A stretch of 24,266 bases of DNA, from positions 1 through 24,266 of the forward strand of contig JAIXMF010000207.1 of NCBI GenBank assembly GCA_025201365.1, given 5' to 3'. The position numbers were made by a program, and so were the translations under genes. This DNA comes from Syncephalis plumigaleata (taxonomy: Eukaryota; Zoopagomycota; Zoopagomycetes; Zoopagales; Piptocephalidaceae). Positions 1 through 9,449 of the stretch are shown here, piece by piece. Under the pieces are notes generated by a model that searched no databases, was not told the origin of the DNA, and saw nothing but the letters and a program-made list of their open reading frames with translations. How positions within the stretch are numbered: position 1 is the stretch's first letter; each line of letters starts with the position of its first letter.

Positions 1-927
1 CGTAATACACTTAATGCTTACCTGTTCGTATAATGCTTCTACTTCTGATTGTTCAACTACAGTTATACAAATAAACGAGTGGATATTAGTATATTACCTT
101 CTATCATTATCATTATTGATACTTACAACGTGTATTATTCCTGATATTTCGTAATTGATCCCATGCTGGTACTGCATCATTAAATGGACGACCTAATACA
201 ACATTATAACTAATAATGCACTAGTAAAAGAAGTAGAATCTTACCTGGATAAAGTGGTTGCAGCAATGGAACACTAGGATTGGCGAGTGGCGGTATAGGA
301 ATACGAATCTTTAGGAATACATGTGTACGATAATGACAATCAGGTGCTTGTTGTTCACAACTAGAAGAGGGAAAGAAGGTGTCATACATCAGTAGTGCAT
401 ATATACCATCATTACTAACTAACTAGCTAGATATATAGATATATATAATTACCTTTCGCATAAATCGAAATCTGCACATATACCGCATTTATATCGAATA
501 CCACGTATAGGTGAAGTTGAACAAAGATTACATGAGACACCATCTAGTAAATAGCGTAAAGTGAATGGTATGATTATCAGAATAACTATAGTGAATGACG
601 TAGTCTATCAACAATGCACCTACAATGAACGAAACCCTCTACGTGAATGATTGTATTAGTGTTCACTTCATTGCTTTGTATCTAGCATACATGCTATATA
701 TCCTTACCTTTACGCGCTTGTTTCTCAGCAATAGCATAGAGCAGATTAAGCAAATGCTGTCCTTCACGCGATCCTGATGATTCCGGGTCCAATTCAGTCC
801 TTTGACTATTTCCCTCAACGTCCGTTCTCCTTCTATAGCGACCAGTCAACTTCCAAAGTGCATACATACTGAGGGCACATGTGCTAAAGGCACTTGCTAA
901 CACTAGTAAAGATGGTTTTGTCATCAT
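1..927 (-). CDS. ZZ-type zinc finger / EF-hand protein, 3' part beyond left edge
   Basis: I read five exons on the minus strand: 927-708, 543-453, 360-245, 192-127 and 56-22. All have GT-AG introns and matching phases, and the gene continues off the window. The start is the first ATG after a TTG. Residues 1-30 hold a hydrophobic stretch followed by RYRRR, so an N-terminal membrane anchor is likely. A ZZ finger starts near residue 75: CNLC, then YKCGICADFDLC and CE, with a later HYRTH. It is followed by a proline-rich block (HVFLKIRIPIPPLANP) and a LYPG motif. The last visible exon reads FEQSEVEALYEQ, which looks like the entry helix of an EF-hand. Proteins joining a ZZ finger to calcineurin-like EF-hands are known in fungi and amoebozoa, from memory of the family. 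ZZ fingers usually bind protein partners. The cellular role here is unknown. The gene diverges from the SNX3-like gene. Confidence 0.75.
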
Positions 928-1558
928 CAACGCGTATATATGTATATATGTGTATATAGAGTGGTAGGCAGACGTTCTGCTTATTCAAACGCGAACTGAA
1001 CCGCACGCGGAATAGTGCTATTATGCCACTACGGTGATATGCTTAATAGTATAATAATAAATGATATGATAAATGCAAGAAACGATAATAGCACAAAGCA
1101 ACGGCAATGACAATGTATCACGATTTAATTCTGGATTGATGTGATGCATCTCATCGATACAATGAAGGTTCTTGCATTGTAACATCACGTGATATAATTA
1201 TATTATGTACGGTGATGATTGCGGCTTTACAGAACTTTCCAACCAAGTCTTCTCCTCTCTTTTCTTGCCTTCTTCTTTTGTTCATTTATTCGTTCGCTTA
1301 TTGTTTGTGAATTCACTTTTATTCTTGTTTCTACCAGCACTAGCGTGTATCGTTGTTGTTCTCCTCTTTCTTCTTGTCTTAATTGACTGTGTGATTAGCA
1401 AGGTTATAATTCTACATTAGTATACCACAATATACTGGCAAGTCTTCGTTTGCTTGTTCGTTTATTTCCCACTGTAACTAGAAGCTACACAACTGGTAAG
1501 TATGCTGAGGATAGTTGAATCCATGGAATAGACCGTCTAATACACATCTAGTAGAATC
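928..1558. promoter_or_regulatory. Divergent promoter region between the ZZ/EF-hand gene and the SNX3-like gene
   Basis: This 630-bp stretch separates two divergent start codons, so both promoters must lie here. It contains a perfect palindrome ATCACGTGAT at 1184-1193 with an E-box core CACGTG. A T-rich open frame at 1205-1420 encodes only Leu/Val/Phe-rich sequence and overlaps the promoter; I read it as chance. No TATA box can be assigned with confidence. Confidence 0.45.
1184..1193. promoter_or_regulatory. Palindromic E-box (CACGTG)
   Basis: The 10-bp perfect palindrome ATCACGTGAT lies about 370 bp upstream of the SNX3-like start codon and 257 bp upstream of the ZZ gene start. CACGTG is the core site of bHLH factors. 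Function here is inferred only from motif and position. Confidence 0.3.
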
Positions 1559-2329
1559 ATGACAAGCAACGGTAGTGAGGCAACCTCACCCGCTATGGCT
1601 CGTCTCGAGTCGCGGGATCAAGATGTTGACGATATGTATGGTATACCAGAGAATTTCCTAGAGATTGAAGTACGTAATCCGCAAACTCATGGTAAGTATA
1701 TCAATTGCATAGCATGGAATAGACTATATAATTTAGCTATTGTTACATGATAGGCATTGGACGTAAAATGTATACAGATTATGAAATTGTTTGTCGAGTA
1801 AGTGAATATACATTGTTACCTACGATAATGACACTGTTCACGAATAGAACAATTAGACACATGCATGGTGCAGCATGTGATTACACCGTCTGACGTCATT
1901 GTGTTATCTCTTTACAATAGACGAACATTCCGGCCTTTAAAGTGTCAAACTCGGTGGTGCGTCGTCGTTATAGCGAGTTCGAATGGCTTCGCGACATGCT
2001 GGAACGAGAGTCAACCCGTGTTAATATTCCACAATTACCGGGAAAGGTGTTCACCAACCGATTCCTCGATGAAGTGATCGAGTCACGTCGTGAAGGACTC
2101 GAGCGTTTCCTACAAATGTAAGTACACTAGTCAATGATCAAGTACGAGTTGTAACACTCATGTATCCTGTAAATGATGAACACTAATCGTGTGATTACCA
2201 TTTCAATTTTGTTGTACTTGCTCATCTTTATTTAGTGTGGCAGGACATCCTCTACTGCAAACGGGCAGTAAAGTCCTTGTGGCATTCATTACAAATCCCA
2301 ATTTCTCTAAAGACTCGTATCAGTATTAG
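1559..2329 (+). CDS. SNX3: Sorting nexin 3/12-type PX-domain protein (Grd19 homologue)
   Basis: Four exons, 1559-1691, 1754-1797, 1921-2117 and 2236-2329, join in frame to give 155 residues ending in TAG. That is close to the usual ~160 of SNX3. The N-terminus carries [13 protein letters not shown], typical of the SNX3 lead-in to the PX domain. The PX domain covers about residues 33-150. It has the phosphoinositide-contacting [12 protein letters not shown] block (RRYSEF at 74-79), IPQLPGK near 95-101, [10 protein letters not shown], and the closing AGHPLLQ. SNX3 proteins bind phosphatidylinositol 3-phosphate on early endosomes and work with retromer to recycle membrane cargo. There is no BAR domain, as expected. 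The start is the first ATG in frame. The gene converges on the syntaxin-5 gene. Confidence 0.9.
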
Positions 2330-2690
2330 CCACAACTGTACGATTGCTACCTCTTTATGATGATGATGATGATGATGATGATGGGTATACCCATAATTAT
2401 TAGTATATTGTTCATATTATGCTTTAGGATGGTTTGTAGTGTAGTTACATCATACAACGCGATTAGATTGTATGCATGACTATGCTATACTTGCCTATCT
2501 ACCTCATCCTAGCTAGCTATGTCAAGATTGTTTTTCTGTTTATTTGTTTGTCATCTACCCTGCCATCTACCCTACATCTATCCTACCATCTATTTCGATA
2601 CAAATTTATGATGCACGAGATGGACACATCTCGTATATGCAATTACTTCATGAATTTGAATTGTTTATAGTAGTGTAGAGTTTCGCGTTA
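2330..2690. other. Convergent 3' intergenic spacer with microsatellite
   Basis: This spacer lies between the stop codons of the SNX3-like gene (+) and the syntaxin-5 gene (-). It holds an (ATG)9 tract at 2357-2383 just after the SNX3 stop and a CTAC/CATC-rich stretch near 2490-2600. Apart from likely 3' untranslated sequence I see no gene. Confidence 0.6.
2357..2383. repeat. (ATG)9 microsatellite
   Basis: Nine perfect ATG units in the 3' flank of the SNX3-like gene, 27 nt after its stop codon. Confidence 0.9.
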
Positions 2691-4047
2691 TTACATTACA
2701 GTTACAAATAGCAAGAAAAACACGACTAAAACGATAAATATTTTAAGCATGAGCCATCGATTCGATGTGACATTAGCGTATAACTTTAGCAGTTCCCGTT
2801 GTGCTCCACTAATATTGGCACTCATATCGTCAACGTTGGCTTCAATTCTATATTTATCGCGGATAAAAATAAAGATTATCATTGTTAATAAACTGTTTGT
2901 ACCGCTTTCTTTCCTATACATATGTATGTAGATATATATATATATTGACATACCTTTGTACTGTATCTCGTTGTTCAGCCACCATATGGGCTAGTTGCTG
3001 AAAGATACTGCCCAGTTCAGCAATCGTAGATTCTATAGACTCGATGGCTGTAGCACGTCCCTCCAAGTACTCGTCCTATTATTTGTAAATGATTCATACA
3101 TATACATTATTAATACCATTATGAATAGAACATTCTAAAGTAGGATCACCTGACGTTCGACCACGTCCAATTGTTGCATTGGCATATCAATGGCTATACT
3201 CTCGCTTTGATTGCCATAACCTTCATGTGAATTGGGCGGTCGTCGATCTGTTGTATAAAGTGGCGATTCTCCTGTTAAAAGAAAGTAAGTAAGTATGTCA
3301 TGACTAATGTTACTACTATTGCTATTGCTACTTCATTACATACGATATCCTTGATTCATTGTGTTAGAATCATCTTGTACGCCCACTAGTTGTTGACGCC
3401 GATCTCGTGATACTCGCATATTCTACCGCTAGTTAATACACATGTATTCATTTACCGTAATGGATCTACTAACCTCTGTGCGCACTTCCAACACATCCTT
3501 AAATGTCATCGATGTATTAGCAAGACGCGATTGTAGCGATACAACGACGTTGGATGAATGCTCCAGTGCTTGTTTGTCACCTGACGAGGATTGTGCATCA
3601 TTTTTCATTTGTTGTTGTAGCGAGGCAATCTGTCCATTGAGACTAGCAATATCGCGCTTAATTACTTGTGTCAATTCCTAGAGTATACCCAGTTAGAACT
3701 GTATAGTAGATACCATTGCACTACACGACTATATATATAAACATACGTTGATTTCCACTGGACGATCGTCGAATAGAGTTTTACGCTTGGCCACTGTATA
3801 TTATACGTTAACAACGGGTTACCACTATGTATATCTATTACCTCTACTTACACGCTCCAAGCTTCTCCAACTTTGCTGCTGTTGCGTGAATATCCCGCGC
3901 GATAGTAGATGCCCGTTGACTAAACTGGGAATGACGTTCTCGCAATCGTTGATTGTTATCGCCTGCAAAATTATGACGTGGTGCCACTCGATTCTGCAGT
4001 GAATTCACTGTCAGGAGGAATTCACGCGTTCGATCGCAGCGAGCCAT
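2691..4047 (-). CDS. STX5: Syntaxin-5 / Sed5 Qa-SNARE of the ER-Golgi
   Basis: Seven minus-strand exons (4047-3852, 3793-3747, 3677-3474, 3422-3344, 3271-3150, 3075-2954, 2847-2691) join in phase to 308 residues, like the ~301-residue short syntaxin-5. The start at MARCDRTREF was chosen because DRTxEF is the conserved N-peptide that binds the SM protein Sly1/SCFD1; an upstream in-frame ATG would bury it. Then follow the LAKRKTLFDD segment, the INELTQVIKRDIASLN region, and a GESPLYT-like linker read here as RESPLYT. The Qa-SNARE motif spans about residues 217-279 (IESTIAELGSIFQQLAHMV, with the ionic-layer Gln in FQQ). TSNRWLMLKIF leads into a C-terminal membrane anchor at about 286-306. Syntaxin-5 drives fusion of ER-derived and intra-Golgi vesicles. 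Confidence 0.93.
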
Positions 4048-4100
4048 TGGTTTCAATAACAACAAAAGTCGAACAAGTACTTAGGATAGATGCAAGTAAT

Positions 4101-4120
4101 AGTAGTAGTAGTAGTAGTAG
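4101..4120. repeat. (AGT)n microsatellite
   Basis: Almost seven AGT units lie about 50 bp upstream of the syntaxin-5 start codon, probably in its 5' untranslated or promoter region. Confidence 0.85.
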
Positions 4121-4551
4121 GGAAATAGGGAAATAGATGAGCGCGTGTATGAATATGACAACAGGGTAAACCCGTAGTAATGTGAATCGGTATTTATTCA
4201 CCAAGAAAAGGATTAAACGATTAATTGTCAAATCTCGTTATCATTCTCCATTTACGAGTGATCTTATTGTTCTCTTCTTTTCATTCGGCATAGTATTAAA
4301 CATGGATTATTATATGATAATTACTTGTAACTAGCATCGATTAGAATAAACATGTATGCTATTTATTATGTTATATTACATTGAAGCTATGCATGTATAA
4401 TATGGGATATGTAGTTAATATCATCGACATTTGAATATTCCATTATGAAAAGATTGGATGGTAGCTGCACAGTATGCCGTAATTTAGCATTCTTGCGTGT
4501 ATAAACATTGATAGTTGAGTGATCTATATTGGAAATGATCATAATTCGACC

Positions 4552-4589
4552 GTCAACACATTGTATGTGATCATTCTCAATGTGTTGAC
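4552..4589. repeat. Perfect 12-bp inverted repeat (hairpin)
   Basis: GTCAACACATTG at 4552-4563 is exactly reverse-complementary to CAATGTGTTGAC at 4578-4589, with a 14-nt loop. It lies in the spacer 74 bp before copy A of the dispersed repeat, which also ends in TGTCAA/TTGACA. Function is unknown. Confidence 0.7.
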
Positions 4590-4662
4590 ATCATTGTAAT
4601 AATCTATTCTGCTTTAGAGGTAATATACGAACAATATATGAATCATCATGTACAAGTACTGA

Positions 4663-4739
4663 TCCAAATGTCAATGATATTGACTGCATACTATTTTCAT
4701 TCTATTCAGTAAGTTGACATTTTCATCAGCAATGCAAGT
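4663..4739 (+). repeat. ~80-bp dispersed repeat, copy A
   Basis: This closely matches 8906-8987 in the same orientation. The inner part begins AAATGTCAATGATATTGACT and ends AAGTTGACATTTT, so its ends form a short inverted repeat (AAATGTCAA with TTGACATTT). It also contains the palindrome GTCAAT-GAT-ATTGAC. The size and ends suggest a small MITE-like element or a structured element. No target-site duplication could be settled by eye. Confidence 0.65.
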
Positions 4740-4920
4740 CATTTATTCCACTCTACTACCATCATACACATAACAATAAAGACAAGCAGTCCATTGTTTC
4801 ATACGATTGACTATTTCACTAAAAATGTAATTGTTTTTTTTTTCTTTTAATATTGCCGTAGCTTATTTTATTATAATAAACCAAATTGACAACATTCAAG
4901 TGAATGAAAAAATGTAATTG

Positions 4921-4926
4921 TTTATT
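4921..4926 (-). terminator. Candidate polyadenylation signal of the Cdh1-like gene
   Basis: AATAAA on the minus strand, about 125 nt after the TAG of the Cdh1-like gene. Motif and position only. Confidence 0.35.
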
Positions 4927-5048
4927 GATAATGATTGTGCATATTTGTATCAAGTCAAATGTTAGTAATTGCAAAGTATTGTTGTGTATTATTATCAATA
5001 AATAACCAAGTTAGATGGTGCTGTGTTGGCTTAAAGCGTATCAATACG

Positions 5049-7085
5049 CTAATGGTTGAATACGTCCCATAAACAAATAGATTCATCGGGCGAGCCTGTT
5101 GCCACCGTGCGGCCATCCGGTGACATTGCCATGTAAAGAACACCTTTTGCGTGTCCCTTGAATGTATTCACTTGGTGTGGATCGGGATAATGCCAGATGC
5201 GCAAATCGTTTTGCGCGTATCCATGAGTAGACACCAGTTTGTTACTATGACGTGACCATGCCAAATTGCATACCTGAGATTGTGTGTCGACATAATCAAG
5301 GGGGTGACCATCGAGTGTATCCCAAAATCGAATGTGTCCATCTTGTGTGCCACCACCCGTGGCTAGCAATCCTCCTTGATGTGGTGACCATGCGATAGCC
5401 TTCACAGTATCGTTATGTTCTTGGAACCGACATGAGGGTCTGGAGAAAAGACGCTTGTCCCATATAATCACCTGATTGTCATCGGCACCGCTGGCTAGTT
5501 GTGTACCGGATGGGCTCCAGCGTAAAGTACATATCTCGCCATGATGTCCCCTTAATGGTTGCATAAAGCCTTGTGGGTAGCGTGTATCTTGTTGTGTAAT
5601 TTTTTGACTGCGCCCACCCGATAAAATTATTTTGTTGCGCCACGCCATTGCGCATACGCGGTGATCTTGTTGTTGGTACTCTTGTAATATAGTTTCGCTC
5701 TCTACATCCCATGATTTAACTATGCCCTTTTCTGTACCGACGAATAAATGCTCGCTCTAAATAAATGATAAGTATCCATGTTTCTATTGTATAATAAAAT
5801 ATTCTATACTACTTACCTGCGGCTCCCAACTTAAACATGTAACTGAATCGTCACGGTCTACTTCGCCTAGTTTTGTTACAGCGCTTGTTGCCGCATTCCA
5901 TATGTAAACATCTCGTCCCAGTCCCACACCCAATAAATTGCTACTAGACCAATCTAGTAGATTTAGATGGTAGTCATCGGCCATTCCTGGTGCATGTAAC
6001 ACTTTGGTTGGGCGTGATGATGCCGACACTAATGGCATGCGTGGTTGTGCCAAAACACTAAGGCTAGTTGGTCTGAAGATATTACTTGACGCGGCCAATG
6101 ATGATGCAAACTGTCTCGGTGATACACGTGGTACATCAGTGTAATCTATATTGTCGAATATATTGTAATGTCGGTAATTGGTCGATCGAGATGGTGAACC
6201 GAAATTTAGCGTAGTGGTACGGGACACACGAACTACGTCAGATTGATGACTATGTGCTGACGCATTGCTTAGTCGACTATCTCCGTCGTAATTGTTGGTC
6301 AACGACCAATACGATTCTATATCTCCATTAGGTGTCATAAAAGTTGATGGTAGGCTGGCTCGACGATAGCTTGAATAGAACGGAGGTGTATTTAGTATTA
6401 CCGTATGAGGTCGATAATACGGGTCCTCACCAAACAAGGCAATATGCGCATCTCTATCATCAACATCATAGTAATGATCTAAGTATTAATTTGTTAGTAA
6501 TCATTATAATAAAGAAATTAGATGATATTATCACTTACTAATAGCGGACTCTGTCGAAGTCTCCGACACAAGATATGTATCCCTATCGGAGGATGATCCT
6601 GCTTGTGATAATAGCCATGAACTAATCTCTATTGATGCACTTGTTGTCGTTGTTGTTGCTGATGATGAAGATGGCGATGAAGATGGCGATGATGTTACGT
6701 CTGCTGTTCTTGGCGTAGATGATGAAGATGGCAGCAATGCAGCTGCAGCGGTCAATAGATTTGCCGTGGTAGCCTCTTTTGTTGCTGTTGCTGCTGCCGT
6801 CAGTATTGCTGACATCGCACAGGCGGTCGCCGTTGAAGCCGGTAATTTTGCAACCGCCATGGTTGCGGCTGTAGCCTCCATTAGTGCTGCAGCTTCTGTT
6901 GCTAATACTAATGATGCTTCTGTTGTCGTTGGTGGTGGTGATAGTCGCGATGCCACTCTATCCAGCGACGACAATGAAGGAGATCGTAAGGTGGCAGCAG
7001 CAGCAGTGGCCGTTCGGTTTCGTCGGCTTCGTTGAGAGCGTCTTCTCCCTCGAGCCGTAGCTCCTCTGTCACTCACTTGCTCCAT
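5049..7085 (-). CDS. Cdh1/Fizzy-related-like WD40 protein lacking C-box and IR tail
   Basis: Three minus-strand exons (7085-6539, 6478-5817, 5756-5049) join in phase to 638 residues. Residues 1-182 are low-complexity Ala/Ser/Thr-rich. Residues 183-340 are unique Ser/Asn-rich sequence. From KVLHAPGMADDYHLNLLDW (341-359) onward the protein is a clear seven-bladed Cdc20/Cdh1 propeller. Cdh1-like blocks include VKAIAWSPHQGGLLATGGG, SQVCNLAWSRHSNKLVSTHG and LYMAMSPDGRTVATG. Family members activate the anaphase-promoting complex and recruit D-box and KEN substrates. Two APC/C-binding motifs are not seen. There is no DR(F/Y)IPxR C-box, only DRDTYLV at 167-173. The protein stops at LWDVFNH, exactly where relatives carry a ~20-residue tail ending in Ile-Arg. 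It could be a diverged meiotic-type activator, a non-activating paralogue, or a model missing a 3' exon. Confidence 0.82.
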
Positions 7086-7537
7086 GGTAGACGTGCTAGC
7101 TTAATGCTACTATAGCGTATAAAGCTACAAGAAAGGTATGTATATGAATGGTTGTGGAATGTGATAGGGAATATACAGGCAAGGAAAGGTATTGTGGTCG
7201 TAAACTATACAAAAAAAGAAGGAAAGAAATATAAACGAAACGGAGAATATTGCACGGATGTATACAAAATATATGATGTTAAGGAAAGGTAGTTCGAGTA
7301 TATGTTTTGCAAAGCAAATAGTATTCGTATACTACACGGTATGCTTTGTATTGTATTTTTATACTTGCTTATTGCTACTTGCAAGTACATCGCATGTGAA
7401 TATCAAGCTATACTGATACGCTTGTATCGTCACGAATGCTATAAGGTAGACGATTGCTATCGCTATCACTGAAACATTTATTACCAAATACTGAAGTTTG
7501 TATAACCTAAATGGCCAATGATGACGGCATCATAGCA

Positions 7538-7553
7538 CTCACTACATAGTGAG
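7538..7553. repeat. Short perfect palindrome with 2-nt spacer
   Basis: CTCACTA and TAGTGAG are separated by CA. It is a short inverted repeat about 450 bp upstream of the Cdh1-like start. It could be a binding site, but nothing else supports this. Confidence 0.4.
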
Positions 7554-8300
7554 CTATTCAATGACTCACACCACTTTACTCTTCTCTTTATTCTTCTCTT
7601 TACTCTTTGCTTCCCTTCTTCTTCTCTTCTTTGTCATTCAAATGAACTATTTATTCTTTTCTTTGTTTAAACATACACATAGTAAAGTAGGTCAGTGCTC
7701 TGTAAACTGTTAGCGTGTAGCGTAGCGCTGAATATTTGGTAATGAGCGTAGTTGACTCTTTTTCAACTCAGTGTAATATCGATACCTGTAACGGGTGTCG
7801 GTCTTCTACACTACTTGCTTGCGGACATTCATATACTTGTATAATATGAAGCTACTGCAAAACAAATGGTGAAACTAAATCTGAGCTTACAGGGTTTAAA
7901 GCGAATGCGGTTTCCTTGTGGAAGGAAAGTCACCATTGTTTCTACAGGTCATTAAGTTGTTAATGTAGCTGGGTAGCCTTTCTATTATATGAATATTATG
8001 AATGTATCGGTTTGCAAATACTTGAATATGTATCTTTATTCTGTATTGATATGTGTTTGAGATATTTGCCACCATAATATCATTTAAACGACGCTTTGCC
8101 ATGATATTTGATCATCATGTTGCTGCCTTCGCTGGGAGAAGGGAGCCTAGTTTACTTGGTATTATTGTGACTGGCCTTATTTAATGATATGTTTTTGTGT
8201 ATGTTTAATCATTCTTTATTTGCGCTATCCTATCGCATTTCAATTGTACTTTTGTTCATATCTCCACTTCCCAATCCCCTCATTTATTATGTTATGTCCC

Positions 8301-8334
8301 ATTAGCACATATACATTTGTATCAATGTGCTAAT
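8301..8334. repeat. Nested inverted repeat (hairpin)
   Basis: An outer perfect 10-bp stem, ATTAGCACAT with ATGTGCTAAT, encloses an inner 5-bp stem, ATACA-TT-TGTAT, with a CA bulge on one side. The whole can fold as one long hairpin. Function is unknown. Confidence 0.6.
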
Positions 8335-8826
8335 ACACTGATCCCTTTTGTACGTACTACAGTTGAATATATTGCGAAACACTATGGATGCGGCAACCAT
8401 TGTCTATGGTGGTGATGCTTTGCCGACATCACTACCATATTGTCAATGTGTGTATGGCCATTGGTAATGAATAATTATATACCTGCCCTCCATAGTGCCT
8501 ATTGCTTGATGCTATTTTAATGCTCATTTGCGAAGCATTCTAATGCTAGCTGCGCCATGGCTCTATGGCATTCACGGTCAGTTAATGATCTCTGCTATAG
8601 ACCCATGGTGTATAATATGGTCTCCAGCAATGGATTGATAGTATTCAGTAGCTGTCTGAAAAAGACTAGCAAATGGCATTACATTAGTACTCAACAATAT
8701 AGCGATATATTGTCGCAAGGCTTTCCAACTGTTTTAACGTAGCATGTCTGTGATCATCCAGCATGGCCGAGGACGCGGCTGCGGATATGATGGGGACATA
8801 ACATATCTTAACACTTTATTATAATC

Positions 8827-8844
8827 CATTCATTCATTCATTCA
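8827..8844. repeat. (CATT)n microsatellite
   Basis: Four and a half CATT units, about 60 bp before copy B of the dispersed repeat. Confidence 0.8.
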
Positions 8845-8905
8845 TAAGTATTAATTACAGGTAAGTTCATTTATTACAATACACTAACAATATTACAATT
8901 AGAAC

Positions 8906-8987
8906 ATCCAAATGTCAATGATATTGACTGCATACTATTTCCATTCTATTCGGTAAGTTGACATTTTTATTCATTGCTAATGCAAGT
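8906..8987 (+). repeat. ~80-bp dispersed repeat, copy B
   Basis: Same orientation and nearly the same sequence as 4663-4739, with a few substitutions and a short length difference near the 3' end (TTCATTGCTAATGCAAGT versus a shorter form). It shares the AAATGTCAA / TTGACATTT inverted ends and the GTCAATGATATTGAC palindrome. Confidence 0.65.
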
Positions 8988-9173
8988 GACAATATCCAGA
9001 CAATATGTACTAATTCCCATTCTAAATGTCAATCAACTAATATTCAACAATAACGACAACATGCCGGAATAATCAACCATGCTAATGCTTACTGCCAACA
9101 CTCATTACCATCCATCGTTGACAAGTATCCACTAGCAATATTAATAAACGTGAATCAATTTGATCTATATCGA

Positions 9174-9420
9174 CATGCACCTTTTACTTTACCACTCTTT
9201 CCCGTCATCTGTTTGTATGCCACCCTTACGTCATGCTTCTATTTGTATTTTTATTTGTTTATTGCCATCTACATACTCTATCTACATACAAGCATACGCT
9301 GCTTCTTCGAATAAACTGGCATACGTGTTCGTGCACCCTTCCTTGCTCCTTCCTTGCTCGTTCGTGACAAGTCAGTCATTCTACTAGTTACTGCTTGTTT
9401 ATTATATTGTTTATCGTGTA
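9174..9420 (+). repeat. ~248-bp dispersed repeat, copy 1
   Basis: This aligns almost end to end with 13297-13544 in the same orientation. It includes long identical runs such as GACAAGTCAGTCATTCTACT and AATAAACTGGCATACGTGTT. The similarity stops sharply at GTTTATCGTGTA. About 30-40 bp later the truncated IleRS relic begins. No coding potential is convincing, although part of the repeat is open in one frame. No terminal inverted repeats are evident, so this may be a SINE-like or solo element rather than a DNA transposon. Confidence 0.75.
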
Positions 9421-9449
9421 TTCACTTTGTTCACTCGTTGCTACTTATA

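Larger units (their letters stand above)
4048..5048. other. Intergenic: Sed5 promoter, Cdh1-like 3' flank, repeat copy and hairpin
   Basis: No supported gene lies in this kilobase. It contains the upstream region of the syntaxin-5 gene with an (AGT)n tract at 4101-4120. It also holds a perfect 12-bp hairpin at 4552-4589, copy A of a ~80-bp dispersed repeat at 4663-4739, and the 3' flank of the Cdh1-like gene with a minus-strand AATAAA at 4921-4926. Confidence 0.6.
7086..9173. other. Long gene-poor stretch with repeats, hairpins and pyrimidine tract
   Basis: Over 2 kb upstream of the Cdh1-like gene have no gene I can support. I see a CT-rich tract at about 7566-7640, a 16-bp palindrome CTCACTACATAGTGAG at 7538-7553, and a nested hairpin at 8301-8334. 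A (CATT)n run lies at 8827-8844 and copy B of the dispersed repeat at 8906-8987. Open frames at 7896-8102 (-) and 8557-8742 (+) have no recognisable domain and no adjacent in-phase exons. I searched here for the missing catalytic half of the IleRS relic (HIGH and KMSKS) and did not find it. Confidence 0.55.

Noticed and set aside
1205-1420. 71-residue hydrophobic open frame in the divergent promoter
   Set aside because: T-rich DNA gives Leu/Phe/Val by default. There is no domain, no flanking exon, and it occupies the only promoter space of two genes.
4955-5143. Alternative minus-strand frame past the Cdh1-like stop (SVLIRF...)
   Set aside because: It overlaps the propeller in another frame, would need an unsupported frameshift, and does not end in Ile-Arg.
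6766-7035. Plus-strand Ala/Val-rich open frame
   Set aside because: It is the antisense shadow of the Ala/Ser/Thr-rich first exon of the Cdh1-like gene; GCN/ACN codon runs leave the opposite strand free of stops.
8557-8742. 61-residue plus-strand open frame
   Set aside because: No recognisable domain, no in-phase neighbouring exons, poor coding character.
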